Made by a program: the position numbers and the translations under genes. The notes under the pieces are model-generated. The model saw nothing but the letters and a program-made list of their open reading frames with translations, ran no database searches and was not told where the DNA came from. A stretch of DNA of 64,000 nt, taken from Lumbricus terrestris. Taxonomy: Eukaryota; Annelida; Clitellata; Crassiclitellata; Lumbricidae. Shown here piece by piece: positions 28,190 to 39,737 of the stretch; within the stretch, counting starts at the first letter, position 1; every line of letters begins with the position of its first letter. Location of the stretch: assembly GCA_949752735.1 (NCBI GenBank), contig OX457044.1, positions 13,193,294-13,257,293 of the forward strand, read 5' to 3'.

Positions 28190-29983
28190 GGAAGTCGTTT
28201 ATGCTCGAGAGCCGAGCAAAACTACGATGTGACGAAAAGAGAACTCCTGGCCATCGTGGTTTTTCTGAAGACTTGCCGTCAGTATTTGCTGGGCCGACGA
28301 TTCTTACTTAGAACCGACCACTCCGCGCTCCAATGGTTGCGGAGAACGCCCCTTCCTATTGGACAGCAAGCACGGTGGCTAGCCATCACTGAAGAGTTCG
28401 AGTTTGATATCCAACATCGAGCTGGGTCAGCTCACCAGAATGCGGACGCCATGTCTCGCCTTCCTCATCAAGTGCAAATCGTCAGGGAAATGAGGAACAC
28501 CGGACTACAGGACCTGCCAGCAGACTGGAGCAGAGAAACCATTCGAAATGAACAACGAGCGGACTTGGATCTGAGCTGGATCATTCAGAAGAAAATAACC
28601 AGCCCCGCCCCTCCACCATCTGATGAGGTCAGGAGTCGGAGCGGAGTGGAGAAACGGCTGATCGCCCAATGGCCACAGATAGAGGTCAAGGACGAACTGT
28701 TAGTCCGGACTTGGCTCGACACGGCAGATAGCAAGGTGGCTGTTCGCCAGCTGATTCCTCCACGACAGCGTCGGTCGACACTGATCAAAATGGCTCATGA
28801 AGGAATCACTGGGGGACACATGGGCATTCGACGCACTCTGGCGCAACTACAGAAAAGGGCATACTGGCCCGGTTGGCGGAAGGATGTCCGGATGGAACTT
28901 CGACGGTGCATTCCTTGCGCCCAGTACTTTCGGGGCAAGCCACCCAAGCAAGGACGGCTTCAATCGATGACTGTAGGGGCGCCTATGGAGTGTCTTGGAG
29001 TGGATATAACGGGGCCGCATCCCGTCTCCAGTAAAGGACACCGCTACATTCTGACCGCGGTCGACCATTTCACACGATGGGCGGAGGCTCATCCCATTCA
29101 GAACCAGGAGGCCTCCACCGTCACACGAGTTTTGGTGGAGCAAGTTTTCTGTCGGTTCGGCTGTCCTCGCCAAATTCTGACCGACCAGGGCCCTTGCTTC
29201 GAGGCGGCCTTGTTTAAAGATTTGTGTCAACGCCTCCAGATCGACAAGCTTCGCACTACACCCTACAAGCCGAGCACTAATGGAGCTGTGGAACGCTTCC
29301 ACAGAACCCTAAGCGCCCTGCTCGGAAAGGTGGTGGCCCAAAACCAACGGGATTGGGATGTGCATCTCCCCTATGTCCTTGCCGCTTACCGTGCCAGCGA
29401 GAGTGAGAGCACTGGCTTCACTCCAAATCTCCTCTTCCTATCAAGAGAGCTGTGCATGCCAATCGACTTAGTCTTAGGCGATGTGCAAGTCGCTAATGTT
29501 TTGACAACTACTGATGATTTTGTTGCGGCACAAATTGAGAAGATGCAAGTAAATTTTGAAACGGCCAGGAAGTTTATGCAGCGCCAAGCCACCACTCGGA
29601 GTTTTAGGTATGACATGAGAGTTAGGTCGACCACTTTTCCCATTGGGTCATGGGTGTGGTATTTTTACCCACGGAGACGCTCGGGAGTGAAAGAGAAATG
29701 GAGCAAACTCTATACGGGGCCTTACCGGGTGATAGAACAACTCAGCCCTGTCCTATACAAAATACAGAAATCCGCTCGGTCCCAGGCCAAATTCGTGTAT
29801 GTGGACAAATTGAAGTTGTTCAGGGGAGACCCACCTAGCAATTGGGATATTGACCCCGCTGTAGAGCTGGAGGGAGCCGTGGACTTCGAAGTCATGAGTA
29901 GAGAGGGTACCCCAGAAGGGCAAGAGGAAGCACCAGCGGCGAGACCTAGCCGGAACAGGGTACGCCCCTTGAGATACCGCTAA
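28190..29983 (+). CDS. ORF2 continued: RNase H end and integrase
   Basis: Same frame as 24950-28189 after one stop codon; the first ATG is at 28229. RNase H continues with 'KRELLAIVVFLKTCRQYLLG' and 'RTDHSALQWL'. The integrase has the HHCC zinc site ('HEGITGGHMGI' to 'RCIPCAQ', about 28797-28923), the catalytic core 'LGVDITGP', 'ILTDQGPCFE' and 'NGAVERFHRTL' (D, D, E), and near the C-terminus 'WSKLYTGPYRVIEQLSPVLY', a GPY/F module. The frame ends at TAA 29981-29983. It would insert the cDNA, giving the 4-5 bp target duplication. No chromodomain is visible. Confidence 0.9.
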   Translation, partial: GSRLCSRAEQNYDVTKRELLAIVVFLKTCRQYLLGRRFLLRTDHSALQWLRRTPLPIGQQARWLAITEEFEFDIQHRAGSAHQNADAMSRLPHQVQIVREMRNTGLQDLPADWSRETIRNEQRADLDLSWIIQKKITSPAPPPSDEVRSRSGVEKRLIAQWPQIEVKDELLVRTWLDTADSKVAVRQLIPPRQRRSTLIKMAHEGITGGHMGIRRTLAQLQKRAYWPGWRKDVRMELRRCIPCAQYFRGKPPKQGRLQSMTVGAPMECLGVDITGPHPVSSKGHRYILTAVDHFTRWAEAHPIQNQEASTVTRVLVEQVFCRFGCPRQILTDQGPCFEAALFKDLCQRLQIDKLRTTPYKPSTNGAVERFHRTLSALLGKVVAQNQRDWDVHLPYVLAAYRASESESTGFTPNLLFLSRELCMPIDLVLGDVQVANVLTTTDDFVAAQIEKMQVNFETARKFMQRQATTRSFRYDMRVRSTTFPIGSWVWYFYPRRRSGVKEKWSKLYTGPYRVIEQLSPVLYKIQKSARSQAKFVYVDKLKLFRGDPPSNWDIDPAVELEGAVDFEVMSREGTPEGQEEAPAARPSRNRVRPLRYR

Positions 29984-31610
29984 AGAAATTTGGGGGACGT
30001 CGCTTAATTGCGATGGGGTTGCGATGGAAGGAGAGTACCCTTCAGTTTAGTTGCTTTGTGATGAATTGCTTGAGTAAAGCTGTGTTTAGGTTTCTTACTG
30101 TATATGAATCTTTGTAGAGCGCTGGGAATTCTTCTATAGCGTTTTTGTGTAGATAAGTTTATGCAGAAAATTTTGTGTAGCGCCCTTACATATATAAATG
30201 TACTAGAATAAGTTTGATTTGAAAGGTTTGGTGCTAGAGAATGATTAGTTAATAATTGCATAACTAATTGAAATAAAATATGGTGATAGTAACTGCATAT
30301 AAAAAGAAATAATAGAAATAGAGATGCATGATATCTGAAGTTAGCTTGATTGTGAATTAATGCTTTAGTGTTAATCCATGGCAGATTCTTTTAAGAGGCC
30401 CGGATGTCCATAGGAATAGAAAATCTATTACCTGGGTGGATGAGATTAGTTGGTTATTGCTTGGAGCATAGATAACCTTGGGCGTGGCTACAGGGAAAGC
30501 CAATAAGGATGTGGAGCTAGTTAGTGGTCCACCCTTTTGGAAAGGAGTCTAGTACCCTAACTAAGTGCTGCCATAGTGAAAAGGAATTGCTGGGTTATGG
30601 TGGAGTTGTGGTTCACTATCCTGTTTAACTGAGATGATATTGCTATACATCTGTCATTGAGAAATAAAATGCAAAGCTAGGTGTAGTAGAGTTAAGCTTA
30701 AAAATTCAGTGCTGCATTGCAGATAAAAATGTAAATAAGGCATTGATGTAATGATTGCATATCATTAAGAAAATTGTAGATGTATGATATCTGATGTTGG
30801 CCTGATGGTGAATTAATATTGTAATGGGGATCCATGGCAAGGTCTTTTGATGTACCCAGACGTTAAGGGAATAAATGATTGGTCTAACCAAACTTATTGC
30901 CCAGTGGCCAAGGGAATAATATGAGTGGTTGTTGGAAGCCAGACTTATTGCCCGTTGGTACTAGATTGGATCTAGTGTGTGCCCAGATGTCTGAGGGAAT
31001 AGAAATTGGTTGTTGGTAGCCTTACTATTTGCCCTTTGGGACTAGATGTGGTTATTGCTTGGAGCATAGATAACCTGGGGGCCCGGTTATAGTGAGAGCG
31101 TTGGGTAGCTCAGAGGGTTTAGAGGTTCCCCCTTTTAAAAGGAGTAGATTGCCTAGACCTGTGGTGTCGCCTGAGTGGGAAAGGATTGCTGGATCTTGGT
31201 TGGAATAGCGTTCACTGTCTCCGTTGACTAAAGAGATATTCAGTACAGGTCTGCACTAAGGAATGTCCATGGAAGCACATTCGCCTTATTGAAAAATAAA
31301 CTGTAAGGTTAAGTTGTCTTGGAGTATAACTAGAGAAATAGGATGTGAACAGTGGATGGAATATGGTGGATCTTGTTGGAGAAATAAGTGAAAAGCTAAG
31401 TTTATGTTGTTCTGTTTAGAAGATTCTGTAACTTTGTGTGTTCAGTCTATTAGCATTATTGGACAGAAACCTTTATACTGATGATTGATGCTAGTTGCTG
31501 ATATGTTTACAGAGTAGTTAAGGATGATGTTATGATTCTGCATAAGTTTGCACAATTTCGATCCTAGCGGTCCTGTAGATTTTCCAAGATAATGGAAAAT
31601 CTGGAGTAAG
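29984..31610 (+). other. Long 3' non-coding region of the LTR element with direct repeats
   Basis: About 1.6 kb between the pol stop and the polypurine tract without a long frame. It is built of two diverged direct copies (about 30300-30690 and 30765-31275), sharing 'atgatatctga.gtt', 'tccatggcag', 'ggttattgcttggagcatagataacc' and 'aaaggagt'. Inside the second copy a block with 'gaccagacgt/cccagatgt...agggaata...ttgccc' recurs about three times. No env-like signal peptide or membrane segment was seen. Confidence 0.65.
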
Positions 31611-31620
31611 GGTGGGAGAG
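31611..31620 (+). other. Polypurine tract
   Basis: 'ggtgggagag', with 'agtaag' before it, lies directly before TGTAGCG of the 3' LTR, the position where plus-strand synthesis is primed. Confidence 0.8.
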
Positions 31621-33177
31621 TGTAGCGATTTATGAAATCGCTAATAAATATTTTATTTAATGTAATGGCCTGCGTACTTACTTTATTTTTGCAACGCTGC
31701 CATGGGTCGACGGTTGCGGCTAAATTTAGCATTTCGTGCAGCTACGCGCTAAAAATAGTATTATGCGGCGAATTTGCATATGCAGATGCGGAATAATCTG
31801 CGGTGAAGGCGTGAGGCCTTCTGATTGGTCGATAATAGGCCGAAGCGTCATTCGGCGCGGTTCTGACTAAAAATTGTTAGTTGGCGACCGAGAACTGGGA
31901 GAGATAGACCTGTCGTATGGTGAAACGACAATTTTGGAGGTTAAATGTGCAATAAATCGCGAAATAAACGTATTCCGATTGAAATTGGCATGGTAAAGAT
32001 CTACCCGGAGACGGTGCAACTCACGGTCGAAGTTTGAAACGCAGTTATATCTGAGAAATGGCAAATTTGACTTTTGAATTCTGAAACGAGTAACACGGAC
32101 CGAAAAGAAATATCACGGAAAAGAAATTATCTCAGAAATTATCTCAGGGGAAAAGAAATATCACGGACAAGAAATTATCTCAGGGAGGATCCGAAATTTC
32201 TTGGGAGCAGGGAAGTACCGGTTTCGCTAATGTGGATCGAAATTGATAATGTTGATTGTTGAATTGTGCTAAATATAGTCTTACGATAAATACTATGTGT
32301 CACGATAAATAGAGGATTGTCTGCTAACTAAAAATGAATCACTGAAATAATTACTAGTTAGAAATCGAACTAAAAGACTCTGAATCAAAGTGATACTAGT
32401 GGACGATAATTGCGGAGATTGTTCTCCCTAGGCTGTAGAGTTATTTCAGTTTGAGATAATCATTTGTACTGTAGTTAAGACTGTTGAATTCTGTAATTAA
32501 ATATTTTAAATGCATAGTCTAGTGATTAACCTGTACAAATAATGTCTGCACCTGATTCTGAAGAGGCAAGGGAATCCTTTATCATTGGGTCCCAAGGGGG
32601 TGAGGGCAGAAGCCCTACACCAGAAACTTCGGTGAACGTTGATGAGGGTTCTTCTGTAGCGCCCTCTCTTGTGATAGAGAAGCTGTTGAGCATTTTAGAG
32701 TTGAGTCAAAAGCGATACACAGAATTAGTAGATAATACTGAGAGGTTATTTGAGCAACAAAGCAGACAGATAAGAAGGCTAGAGGATCAGATGGCAGGGC
32801 TCCCTGTAGGGATTTCCGGTGAAGCTGTTGTGTGGGAGGCGGACCCTGACAATTACCCGACTAGTGGTATTGTTGCTGCCCTACAAAGCGCCCCGGACAT
32901 ATGTTCTCCCTCGGCCCTGGTAAGTGAGAGAGAAGATAGAGGATATCCTACAGTGGTGAGCTCTGGGCAAACTGAATCTCTGCGGAGCCGAATAGGTCCC
33001 CTTGACTATGACTACTCTGAATATTTGGACCATCGGTTAAAGCCCACACAACAGTGCTTTCGCTCCCTTCCTGAGCAGGCGCTTCTAGCAGGCAACCGGT
33101 CGGCAACAATTGCTCCTAAGGGAGGTGGGAAATTAGAGGCGGTTGGAACGTCTAGGAAGGAGGGGCAGAAGGTTACA
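31621..33177 (+). repeat. 3' LTR, 1557 bp
   Basis: Second LTR. It carries its own copy of the ORF1 start (ATG 32542), which runs out of the LTR into flanking satellite and stops at 33196-33198 as a 218-residue frame. The flanking ATAT at 33178-33181 closes the insertion. Confidence 0.9.
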
Positions 33178-33910
33178 ATATGCCCTGTTAAGCGTTAAGG
33201 GGTAGATAATATTTTATATGAGTATGTTATATCAAGTGGCAAACTTGACATATTTGATTCATTGAAATACACGATCGATAAGATGTGAAGTTTGGCGGGC
33301 TACAATAGGGACAATAATGATTGTAACGACATAACGACTATAGGACTAGGTAGTGGTGATGGTAGTTAATATGCCCTGTTAAGCGTTAAGGGATAGATAG
33401 GGTCTGAGTATGTTATATCAAGTGGCAAACTTGACATATTTGATGCATTGAAATACATGATCGATAATATGTGAAGTTTGGCGGGCTACAATAGGGACAA
33501 TAATGATTGTAACGACATAACGACTATAGGACTAGGTAGTGGTGATGGTGGTTAATATGCCCTGTTAAGCGTTAAGGGATGGATATGGTCTGAGTATGAC
33601 ATTTCAGGTGGCAAACTTGACATATTTGATGCATTGAAATACACGGTCGATAATGTGTGAAGTTTGGCGGACTACAATAGGGACAATAATGATTGTAACG
33701 ACATAATGACTATTGGAACAGGTAGTGGTGATGGTGGTTATTATGCCCTGTTAAGCGTTAAGGGATGGATAGGGTACGAGTATGTGAATTTACCAAGTGA
33801 AATTACCAGATCACTGGTACCTGAATTGTGTGCCTTATTAGGGAGGTCACCCCCGAATCGAATATGGTTGCTGAAATTGAATCTGAATGTGAATGCCAAC
33901 TTGACACGCA
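33178..33910 (+). repeat. 186-bp tandem satellite, right part
   Basis: 'tttggcgg.ctacaat' recurs at 33291, 33477 and 33663, a period of 186 bp. Each unit holds 'tatgccctgttaagcgttaagg' and 'ggcaaacttgacatatttga'. The last unit changes after about 33785 into a different end that also occurs (inverted) at 15870-16050. The small 83-residue frame at 33664 is not a gene. Confidence 0.85.
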
Positions 33911-34100
33911 TATAATTGTAGGCAGTCTGCTCAGTTAGTATAGTTAAGATTTGTGTATTCTGTTATCTCCGTTCTTGTGAATTGTTTAAATTGCATAAGT
34001 ATACATTGTAACCGGTTGCGGTGTGTCAACCGGATTGTTAATAAGGAGAATATTATTATAATGACGACACTTACGCCTGACGGATTACGGTAAATAAATC
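33911..34100 (+). repeat. Repeat end with conserved stem-loop
   Basis: 34007-34028 reads CCGGTTG-CGGTGTGT-CAACCGG, a perfect 7-bp stem with the same loop as the LINE end at 5798-5821, followed by 'attgttaataagga'. It is probably the 3' end of a SINE or LINE relative. No coding sequence is attached. Confidence 0.5.
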
Positions 34101-34529
34101 GTCCTCTCAACCACGGAGTGTATAATGTATATTATCAATATAAATAATCGTTGATACATGCGATGGATACATGCCGTTGGTAAAATACTACAATCGTTTT
34201 TCAACAAGTAAGTAAAAGTGGCCAAACGATGCTCTTTAAAAAGGAGTCTAGTCAACTGAACAAATGATGCAGTTCAAACCTACAAACAAGTTGATTTGAG
34301 TGGAGTTCTGTACAAGTAATATTTAATCACGTGTCTACCGCAAAATCACATAGGCCTACTGTGATTGCGTTTCCACAGAAAGTCGCGGAGTAGCCTAATG
34401 TAGTAACGTGTATGTATATAAACGTTACATTTACGTTGCTTTTAATTGGCTTTTATCCATGGAATGCATAAAATACCGCTTGTTAAAATGAAAAAAATTC
34501 AACGCGTACTTTGAAGTACTAAATGTTAC
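34101..34529. other. No gene seen
   Basis: AT-rich sequence without recognisable coding or repeat structure. Confidence 0.45.
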
Positions 34530-35560
34530 ATCAAGCTGGTAATCGTGCAGACTACGTGAACAGTTTGGCCAAAAATAGAGCGCTGCGATATGTCAGCCGC
34601 ATTACAGGATGCAATGCGAGATCTAGAAATGGCTGGCCAAGTGAGCTGTGGTGAATGGTGGAGGCGTTGCCATAGAATGGCATAGATGAAGGTTGAGGTC
34701 GACCTAGGAGGTCCTTGAAAGTGGTCCATAGTCATCTGGCATCTCCAGTGTTTGAAGAGACCTTATGCTCCCAGTATTGACCCTCTATCTCCATGAAACG
34801 ACTGTGCATAGAGCACACGGATAAGACCCACTTCAGATGATCGGCTGGCAAACGTGTGCGGCGATAGGTTTGCTCAAGCCGACGGGTTTGACGGCGAAGT
34901 GGGTGGCATTCTCTGTCAAACCAGGGAGAAAGAGGATGTGATCGAAGCTTCGCTGGATGCGATGGAAGTAGATAATCGAGAATCTCTGTCGTCGATCGCT
35001 CAAAGATATTAAATAGTTCCTCGACAGATGAGTCGCGCAGTTGACTTGTGTCCGAGAAGGCAGGAACAGCGAGAACAGCCGCATTGAAGGCATCCCAGTC
35101 CAGTCGCTGAGATCCTCTGATCTGTCCGACAGCGTAGATCGGCGTCTCATGAAGGCTCGGGATGTTGGCGATGACCATGCCATTGTCCAAGGGGATTGGT
35201 GGATGTACGTTGACTGAAGCAACGCAGTCGTCCCTGGTGATGGCCACATCCAACCAACCGCCAGCACGAAGCGTCGCAGTTTAAACGTTATGTGCCAACC
35301 TGAATTGCTCGATAGTTGATAGGAATTCTATTGTCCATGGTATCGAAGAGTCCTCAAGATGGAGGTTAAGGTCGCCAAGTACAACCAGTTGGGTGTTGTA
35401 CAAGGCGAACTGTTCCAGGAAGTACAGATGTAAATACTGCTCTACAGCTATTGGATATGGTCAGTAACCAGCAAGGACCTAGATAAGCTCTTGTCACCTC
35501 ACCTTCGATGTGTGATGCATCAGTGATTGGCTTTCATGAAGTGAATCTTAACGTCAGATT
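34530..35560 (-). pseudogene. LINE endonuclease and linker fragment
   Basis: On the minus strand 35420-35290 reads 'LVVLGDLNLHLEDSS', the AP endonuclease 'GDxN' site. A frameshift leads to 34732-35253 with 'DVAITRDD' and the linker between endonuclease and RT ('LSPWFDRECHPLRRQTRRLE', 'TYRRTR'). Another shift continues to about 34540. The RT domain is absent, so the fragment is cut at both ends. It lies about 1 kb upstream of ZUP1, in the opposite orientation. Confidence 0.75.
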
Positions 35561-36475
35561 CCTTTTTAGGTGGCATGGTAAATATGGCAAGACAAATTAG
35601 ATTTATATGAACTGCATAATTACTTATGTTTTAGGTAATTTTCTACTAATTGCTGATTAGCGAAACACAGCCACTGGCAGTGGTAAATTATTTGTTTGCA
35701 CTAAATTGTCATTTGGTTAGAACTTAGAACTGTTGGTTGGCCAACATATGTGACACAAGGGCTCAAAACTCATAACATGTTAGTTTCTGACCTTTTTATC
35801 CAGTCATTTGCTATGATGGTTCTGCTTTAAAATACAATTTACAGAATGATATCTTTTTTCTAACTCGTTTGATTATTTAATTAGTTTAGAGTGAGAAAAT
35901 ATAGTAAAATGTTTATAATATTCATGTTATCAGAGTCCTCAGACACTACTAACGAATTATTCAGCAATTTTGCGGGGCAATAAAGAAATATATTCTGAAT
36001 CAAATGTTGCAAACAACATCAAAATTGGCTTATTACTTCGCAAATTATGGTGAATTCATAATTATCTGACGAATTGAAGAATATTCTACATTCTGGACCC
36101 CTCTCGCCTACTTCGTACTTTAGCTTCTAGCGCAGTATCTAGAAAGCAACAAGCAATGAGTTTGAATTGGACTGGGAAGTATACCATTTATAATCCAGTT
36201 CCAGTCACCATGGTTTTTGCCTCGGAAAATGAACTGACATGCATGAAAGTCTCTATAAGAAAATAAGTTTCTTGTAACTTCGTATCAAATCATGAATTTT
36301 ATGCCTTCAGAGTATTACAACACGTGTAAAACAAACATTTTCTTGTAATTGTACAGAAATATTTGTTACCTTTTAGCTAAATTTGTGTTTAGTTGCACAG
36401 AAATATAAATAGGAGTATGAAGCACTTTAATAACTAGTGTTTGAGGAATTTTATTGAAACTTTTTGTGTGGTTAG
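35561..36475 (+). promoter_or_regulatory. Upstream region of ZUP1
   Basis: Non-coding, AT-rich. 'actttttgtgtggttag' ends at 36475, right before the ATG at 36476, and has the look of a splice acceptor with a short pyrimidine run, so a 5' untranslated exon may lie upstream. I cannot place a promoter or transcription start. Confidence 0.35.
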
Positions 36476-37304
36476 ATGATGGATAATCAACAGGATCCTG
36501 CAGGCCATGAATTGGACCATTTCCTGTATGTCTGTGATATCTGTGGACAAAAAGATCTGAAGGATATGGAGATGAAAATGCACATGGCGAATACTCATAG
36601 AGACGATTTCGTTTGTCTGTTTTGCGACCTAAAGGGAGTTACACCTGATGAAATGACACTTCACATCAACTCGGTTCATTTTAATGACGATTTACTCATG
36701 AATGAGAACAGGGATATGGAAGCGGAACAAAACAGTGATGGTTACACATTGATGAAAAATAATGACTATATTTTCAGTGACACCAAAGATTCTTTAAGTA
36801 TGTCAACTGATGACTTTAATGTAAAAGCAGATGGCATTGCAAAATTTGTTGACTCTGGAGTTAGTTCTAATAAATGCTGTAGGAGTCGCTGCAAAGAAGA
36901 TGGTACCACGAGCAAAGTTGAAGATACCAAATTAGGAGTAGTTACAAACACTTCAAGTCATTCAAGTTTTACTAAGAAAAATGTGCAACTGATAAATCCA
37001 AATATTCATGCCAAAGGGCTTCTTGAAAATCAGAGTAATTTTGCTTCTGAAACTGCGATGGAAAGCAGTTATTTATGTCCATTTTGTGACTTTGTGACTG
37101 ATGACGAAAGTGCCATTGAACAACACTTTACACTTGATCATTCTGATAAATTTTTTTCTGGAAAGACCAGCAAAGAAAGTGTTAAGAGTGATTATGGTCA
37201 CTGGACGACTCCTTCGTTTTGTCCCATTTGTGGATTGATTTTTCATGAATGCAGCTTGTTGCAGTTCCATGTAAATGAACATTTCAGAGAAGACCTGCAA
37301 ACAG
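36476..37304 (+). CDS. ZUP1: ZUP1/ZUFSP deubiquitinase, zinc-finger exon
   Basis: This coding exon gives 276 codons plus one base. It has four C2H2 zinc fingers: 'YVCDICGQ...H....H' (C20, C23, H36, H41), 'FVCLFCDL' (C47, C50, H63, H68), 'YLCPFCDF' at about 200-224 and 'SFCPICGL' at about 247-270. This matches the N-terminal layout of ZUP1, whose fingers help bind long K63-linked ubiquitin chains. The exon ends at ACAG|GTAAGT (37304/37305), a perfect donor, in phase 1; the open frame beyond it to 37411 is intron. The start at 36476 is used because the fingers begin 20 residues on; the second ATG directly follows. ZUP1 acts in the nucleus in DNA damage responses. The identity rests on this exon together with 60574-60753. 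Confidence 0.85.
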
Positions 37305-37989
37305 GTAAGTCTTGGTTTGTTTATCGAGTTGTTTCCAGTGTATGCAAGGACTTCTTCCCAGTCTTGAAATGTAGTCCAATTCTTTTATATTCCAGTCTAT
37401 TCCAGAGTTAGATGAATTGTGGTGTTTTTAACTTTTGCCTATGCTTCCAGCCTGTGACCCTAATTCTTATTGTTACTAATATTATTGTTATTATAAGCAA
37501 TTTTTGAGGTTCTTAAGAGGCAGGATGGAGATGATTTAAATCAGTTAGTTTATATATTTGATTAGAATCCTGATTGAAATCATTATTAAAAATCGTAATA
37601 CAAATTCAACAGTGAAAATAAATTTAAGTCTAATGCTGGCGCAGTAAATCGAGATGGGAAGAAAAATTGTCAGAAGTGATTAGACCAGACTTTGTCCCCC
37701 CATCTCATACCCTGGCTAGCATTCTTCATCCAGAATACAGAGGAAAGAATATGATTGATGATGAGTATGGAACTGGAATGGATTTGGCTGTAAAGCAAAG
37801 TCTTGCAACCGTGGTTCTGGATTTCAATCGTTCATGTTTCAGCCAAATAGCCTGAGCCAAGGGACTCTTCATGTTGTCTATCAACTGCTGACTGCAACGA
37901 CTTCGCTGTATTTTGACATTGCGCCTGCTTGGGTTTATTACATAGCTGCATCTGTCCGGTTGCAGATTGCAACTCTACAATTAGTCACC

Positions 37990-38680
37990 CAATGACTAAT
38001 TGCAGGGATTTACCAACGAGTCAAAATGGACGATTGTTCCGCAATCATCGGAGAAGCATGGACTGGATCTGGAAAACATGGTCAGCTACTGGCCAATCTT
38101 GAACTTTACTTTTCTATCGAAGGTTATTGAAGAAATTATTGCTTGCCATAGTGGTATTCTGCCATTTAGAGGCTGGTTAATGGCTCGTGTAAGCTTCATC
38201 AGTTTGATCAGTTGCGCTTGACTGACTTCGCTCTTACCTCTGTGGTTGCCAACAGTCAGTGTTCTTCGACGGGGTTCTTTCATCCGTCTGCTCCCTGCCT
38301 ACCTCATCTGTGGAGTCCTTCATTCGTGCTTGGTCCGCTGCTGTTCCTACTCTACACCGTCGACGTGTGAGAGCTTGCCACGAATCTCTCCCTGTCATCA
38401 CACTTCTATGCTGATGACACGCAGCTCTACACGTCAGGACCTCCATCAATGGTTGTACACCGGTGACAGCGAATGGAGCTTGGTATTGAGCAGATCGCAG
38501 AGTGGATAAGATAAAACAGACTGCGGCTCAACCCTGAGAAGACAGACTTTCTGTGGTGCGCAACCGGCAGACGGTGCCTTCATCCTGACAGCGGTGTGCT
38601 CAGCGTCTGCGGGGCTTCGATCACGCCTTCGACCTCAGTGCATGATCTCGGCATTGTGCTAGACTTAATAGTTCCATTTT
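37990..38680 (+). pseudogene. LINE reverse transcriptase fragment
   Basis: In broken frames one reads 'GLDLENMVSYWPILNFTFLS' (the LxNYRPIsNLxFLSK block), then from about 38320 'LGPLLFLLYTVDV', 'SSHFYADDTQLYTSG' (catalytic YADD) and 'NRLRLNPEKTDFLW', then 'VHDLGIVLD'. Several stops and shifts are present and motif A is not seen. Confidence 0.75.
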
Positions 38681-38689
38681 TTTCTTCCC

Positions 38690-39300
38690 TCCATGTCCTG
38701 CATCATCTCCTTTGTAATCCATGGTTTTCTGGGAGGGGTCCTTGTTAGTATCCCACCATTTCCACCATCTCCTTTATCATGACCTCTTTGAGCGCTTCCC
38801 ACCTTTCTTCCTGTCCTCAATTTTCTGTGCTTGTTCTTCTCTTTAGTCTTCAGTTTCTCCTTGTCCCGCCTCTTCTCTCCATTTCTTTTCTTCTTGATAA
38901 ATTTTAACTACAGGTGGTTGTCATGGCTACCAAGTTGTGGTCCGAGTCTGCTCTTGGAGTTCTTTACAATATTTCTGTATCTTTCCCTAACCATGATGTA
39001 GTCCAACTGATAGCGAGCCCTATCCCCTGGAGCTTTCCAGGTGTACCTTCCTCTTTTTCCTTGTTGTAACCTCGGATTCGTTATACTTTTCTGTCTCCTG
39101 CAGAAGTCAGCAAGCGTTTGTCCTCTGTCATTTCTTTTTCCTAGACCATGTTTTCCTATGTGCTTTTCTTCCCCTCCTTGCCCTACTGCTGCATTCCAGT
39201 CTCCCCATAACTACTACCAAATTCGTTCCTTTTATGTCAAAATGATGATCTCATACATGTTGTCTACTTCTTCCACCATCAGTAACCTATCTTTATAATT
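38690..39300 (-). pseudogene. LINE endonuclease fragment (craniofacial-development-protein-2-like)
   Basis: Minus-strand translation near 39055-38935 reads 'YTWKAPGDRARYQLDYIMVR' and 'GPQLGSHDNHL', the 'YTWxSPdgxxRxQIDYI' and 'SDH' segments of the endonuclease of endonuclease-RT LINEs. Upstream 'GKHGLGKRNDRGQ' resembles 'GxhGxGexNxrG'. The domain is cut and has stops. Confidence 0.65.
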
Positions 39301-39737
39301 CTCTATTCGTGTGACACATCTGGCTACTTTTGTCTAGTAATATGGTCACCGCACTTAGTTCCTGCAGGGTGACTGACCATGTGAAGGTGACATGGTGGGC
39401 CGTTGGATAGCTGAGGCTTTTAAAGACGCATGCTATCTCATTTTTCCAACCCCTCCTCTGACAGGATGTTGACGAATTCCGCAAGCACTGCCCCATCAGT
39501 CACTGTCCTTACATCGGCAACCTACCGGTCGAAGAAACCGGCCGAGGTGGATTTCGAGCCCACTGACTCATCACTTTTTTGCATGATCCTTCAATGATAA
39601 TTCGCCAGAGCTCAACAGGATCATGATGCATGTCTATTCTCATCATCTAGTAACGCCTACGCTTTGACTCCACCAACTGATATAACTTGTTAAGTGCTCT
39701 GATCCACACCCAAAGGGCGTAGTCAGAACTGGTACGT
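39301..39737. other. No gene seen
   Basis: A small block near 39390-39560 ('ttggatagctgaggc', 'gaggtggatttcgagccca') may be repeat-derived. Nothing can be assigned. Confidence 0.4.

Larger units (their letters stand above)
23057..33177 (+). mobile_element. Ty3/gypsy LTR retrotransposon, 10.1 kb, nearly intact
   Basis: Two LTRs of 1558 and 1557 bp (TGTAGCG...GGTTACA) differ at only about a dozen sites by eye, so the insertion is recent. After the left LTR comes a two-base spacer and a primer-binding site. The polypurine stretch 'gggtgggagag' precedes the right LTR. Gene order gag, protease, reverse transcriptase, RNase H, integrase is that of Ty3/gypsy. A GPY-type motif near the integrase end and the absence of an env frame fit the metazoan GPY/F-bearing lineages. 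It lies in a satellite, flanked by ATAT. Confidence 0.95.

Noticed and set aside
24449..29643. Minus-strand frames of 60-181 residues
   Set aside because: Antisense shadows of gag-pol of the LTR element.
32542..33198. Second gag gene
   Set aside because: It is the LTR-borne start of ORF1 in the 3' LTR that runs into flanking satellite; not an independent gene.
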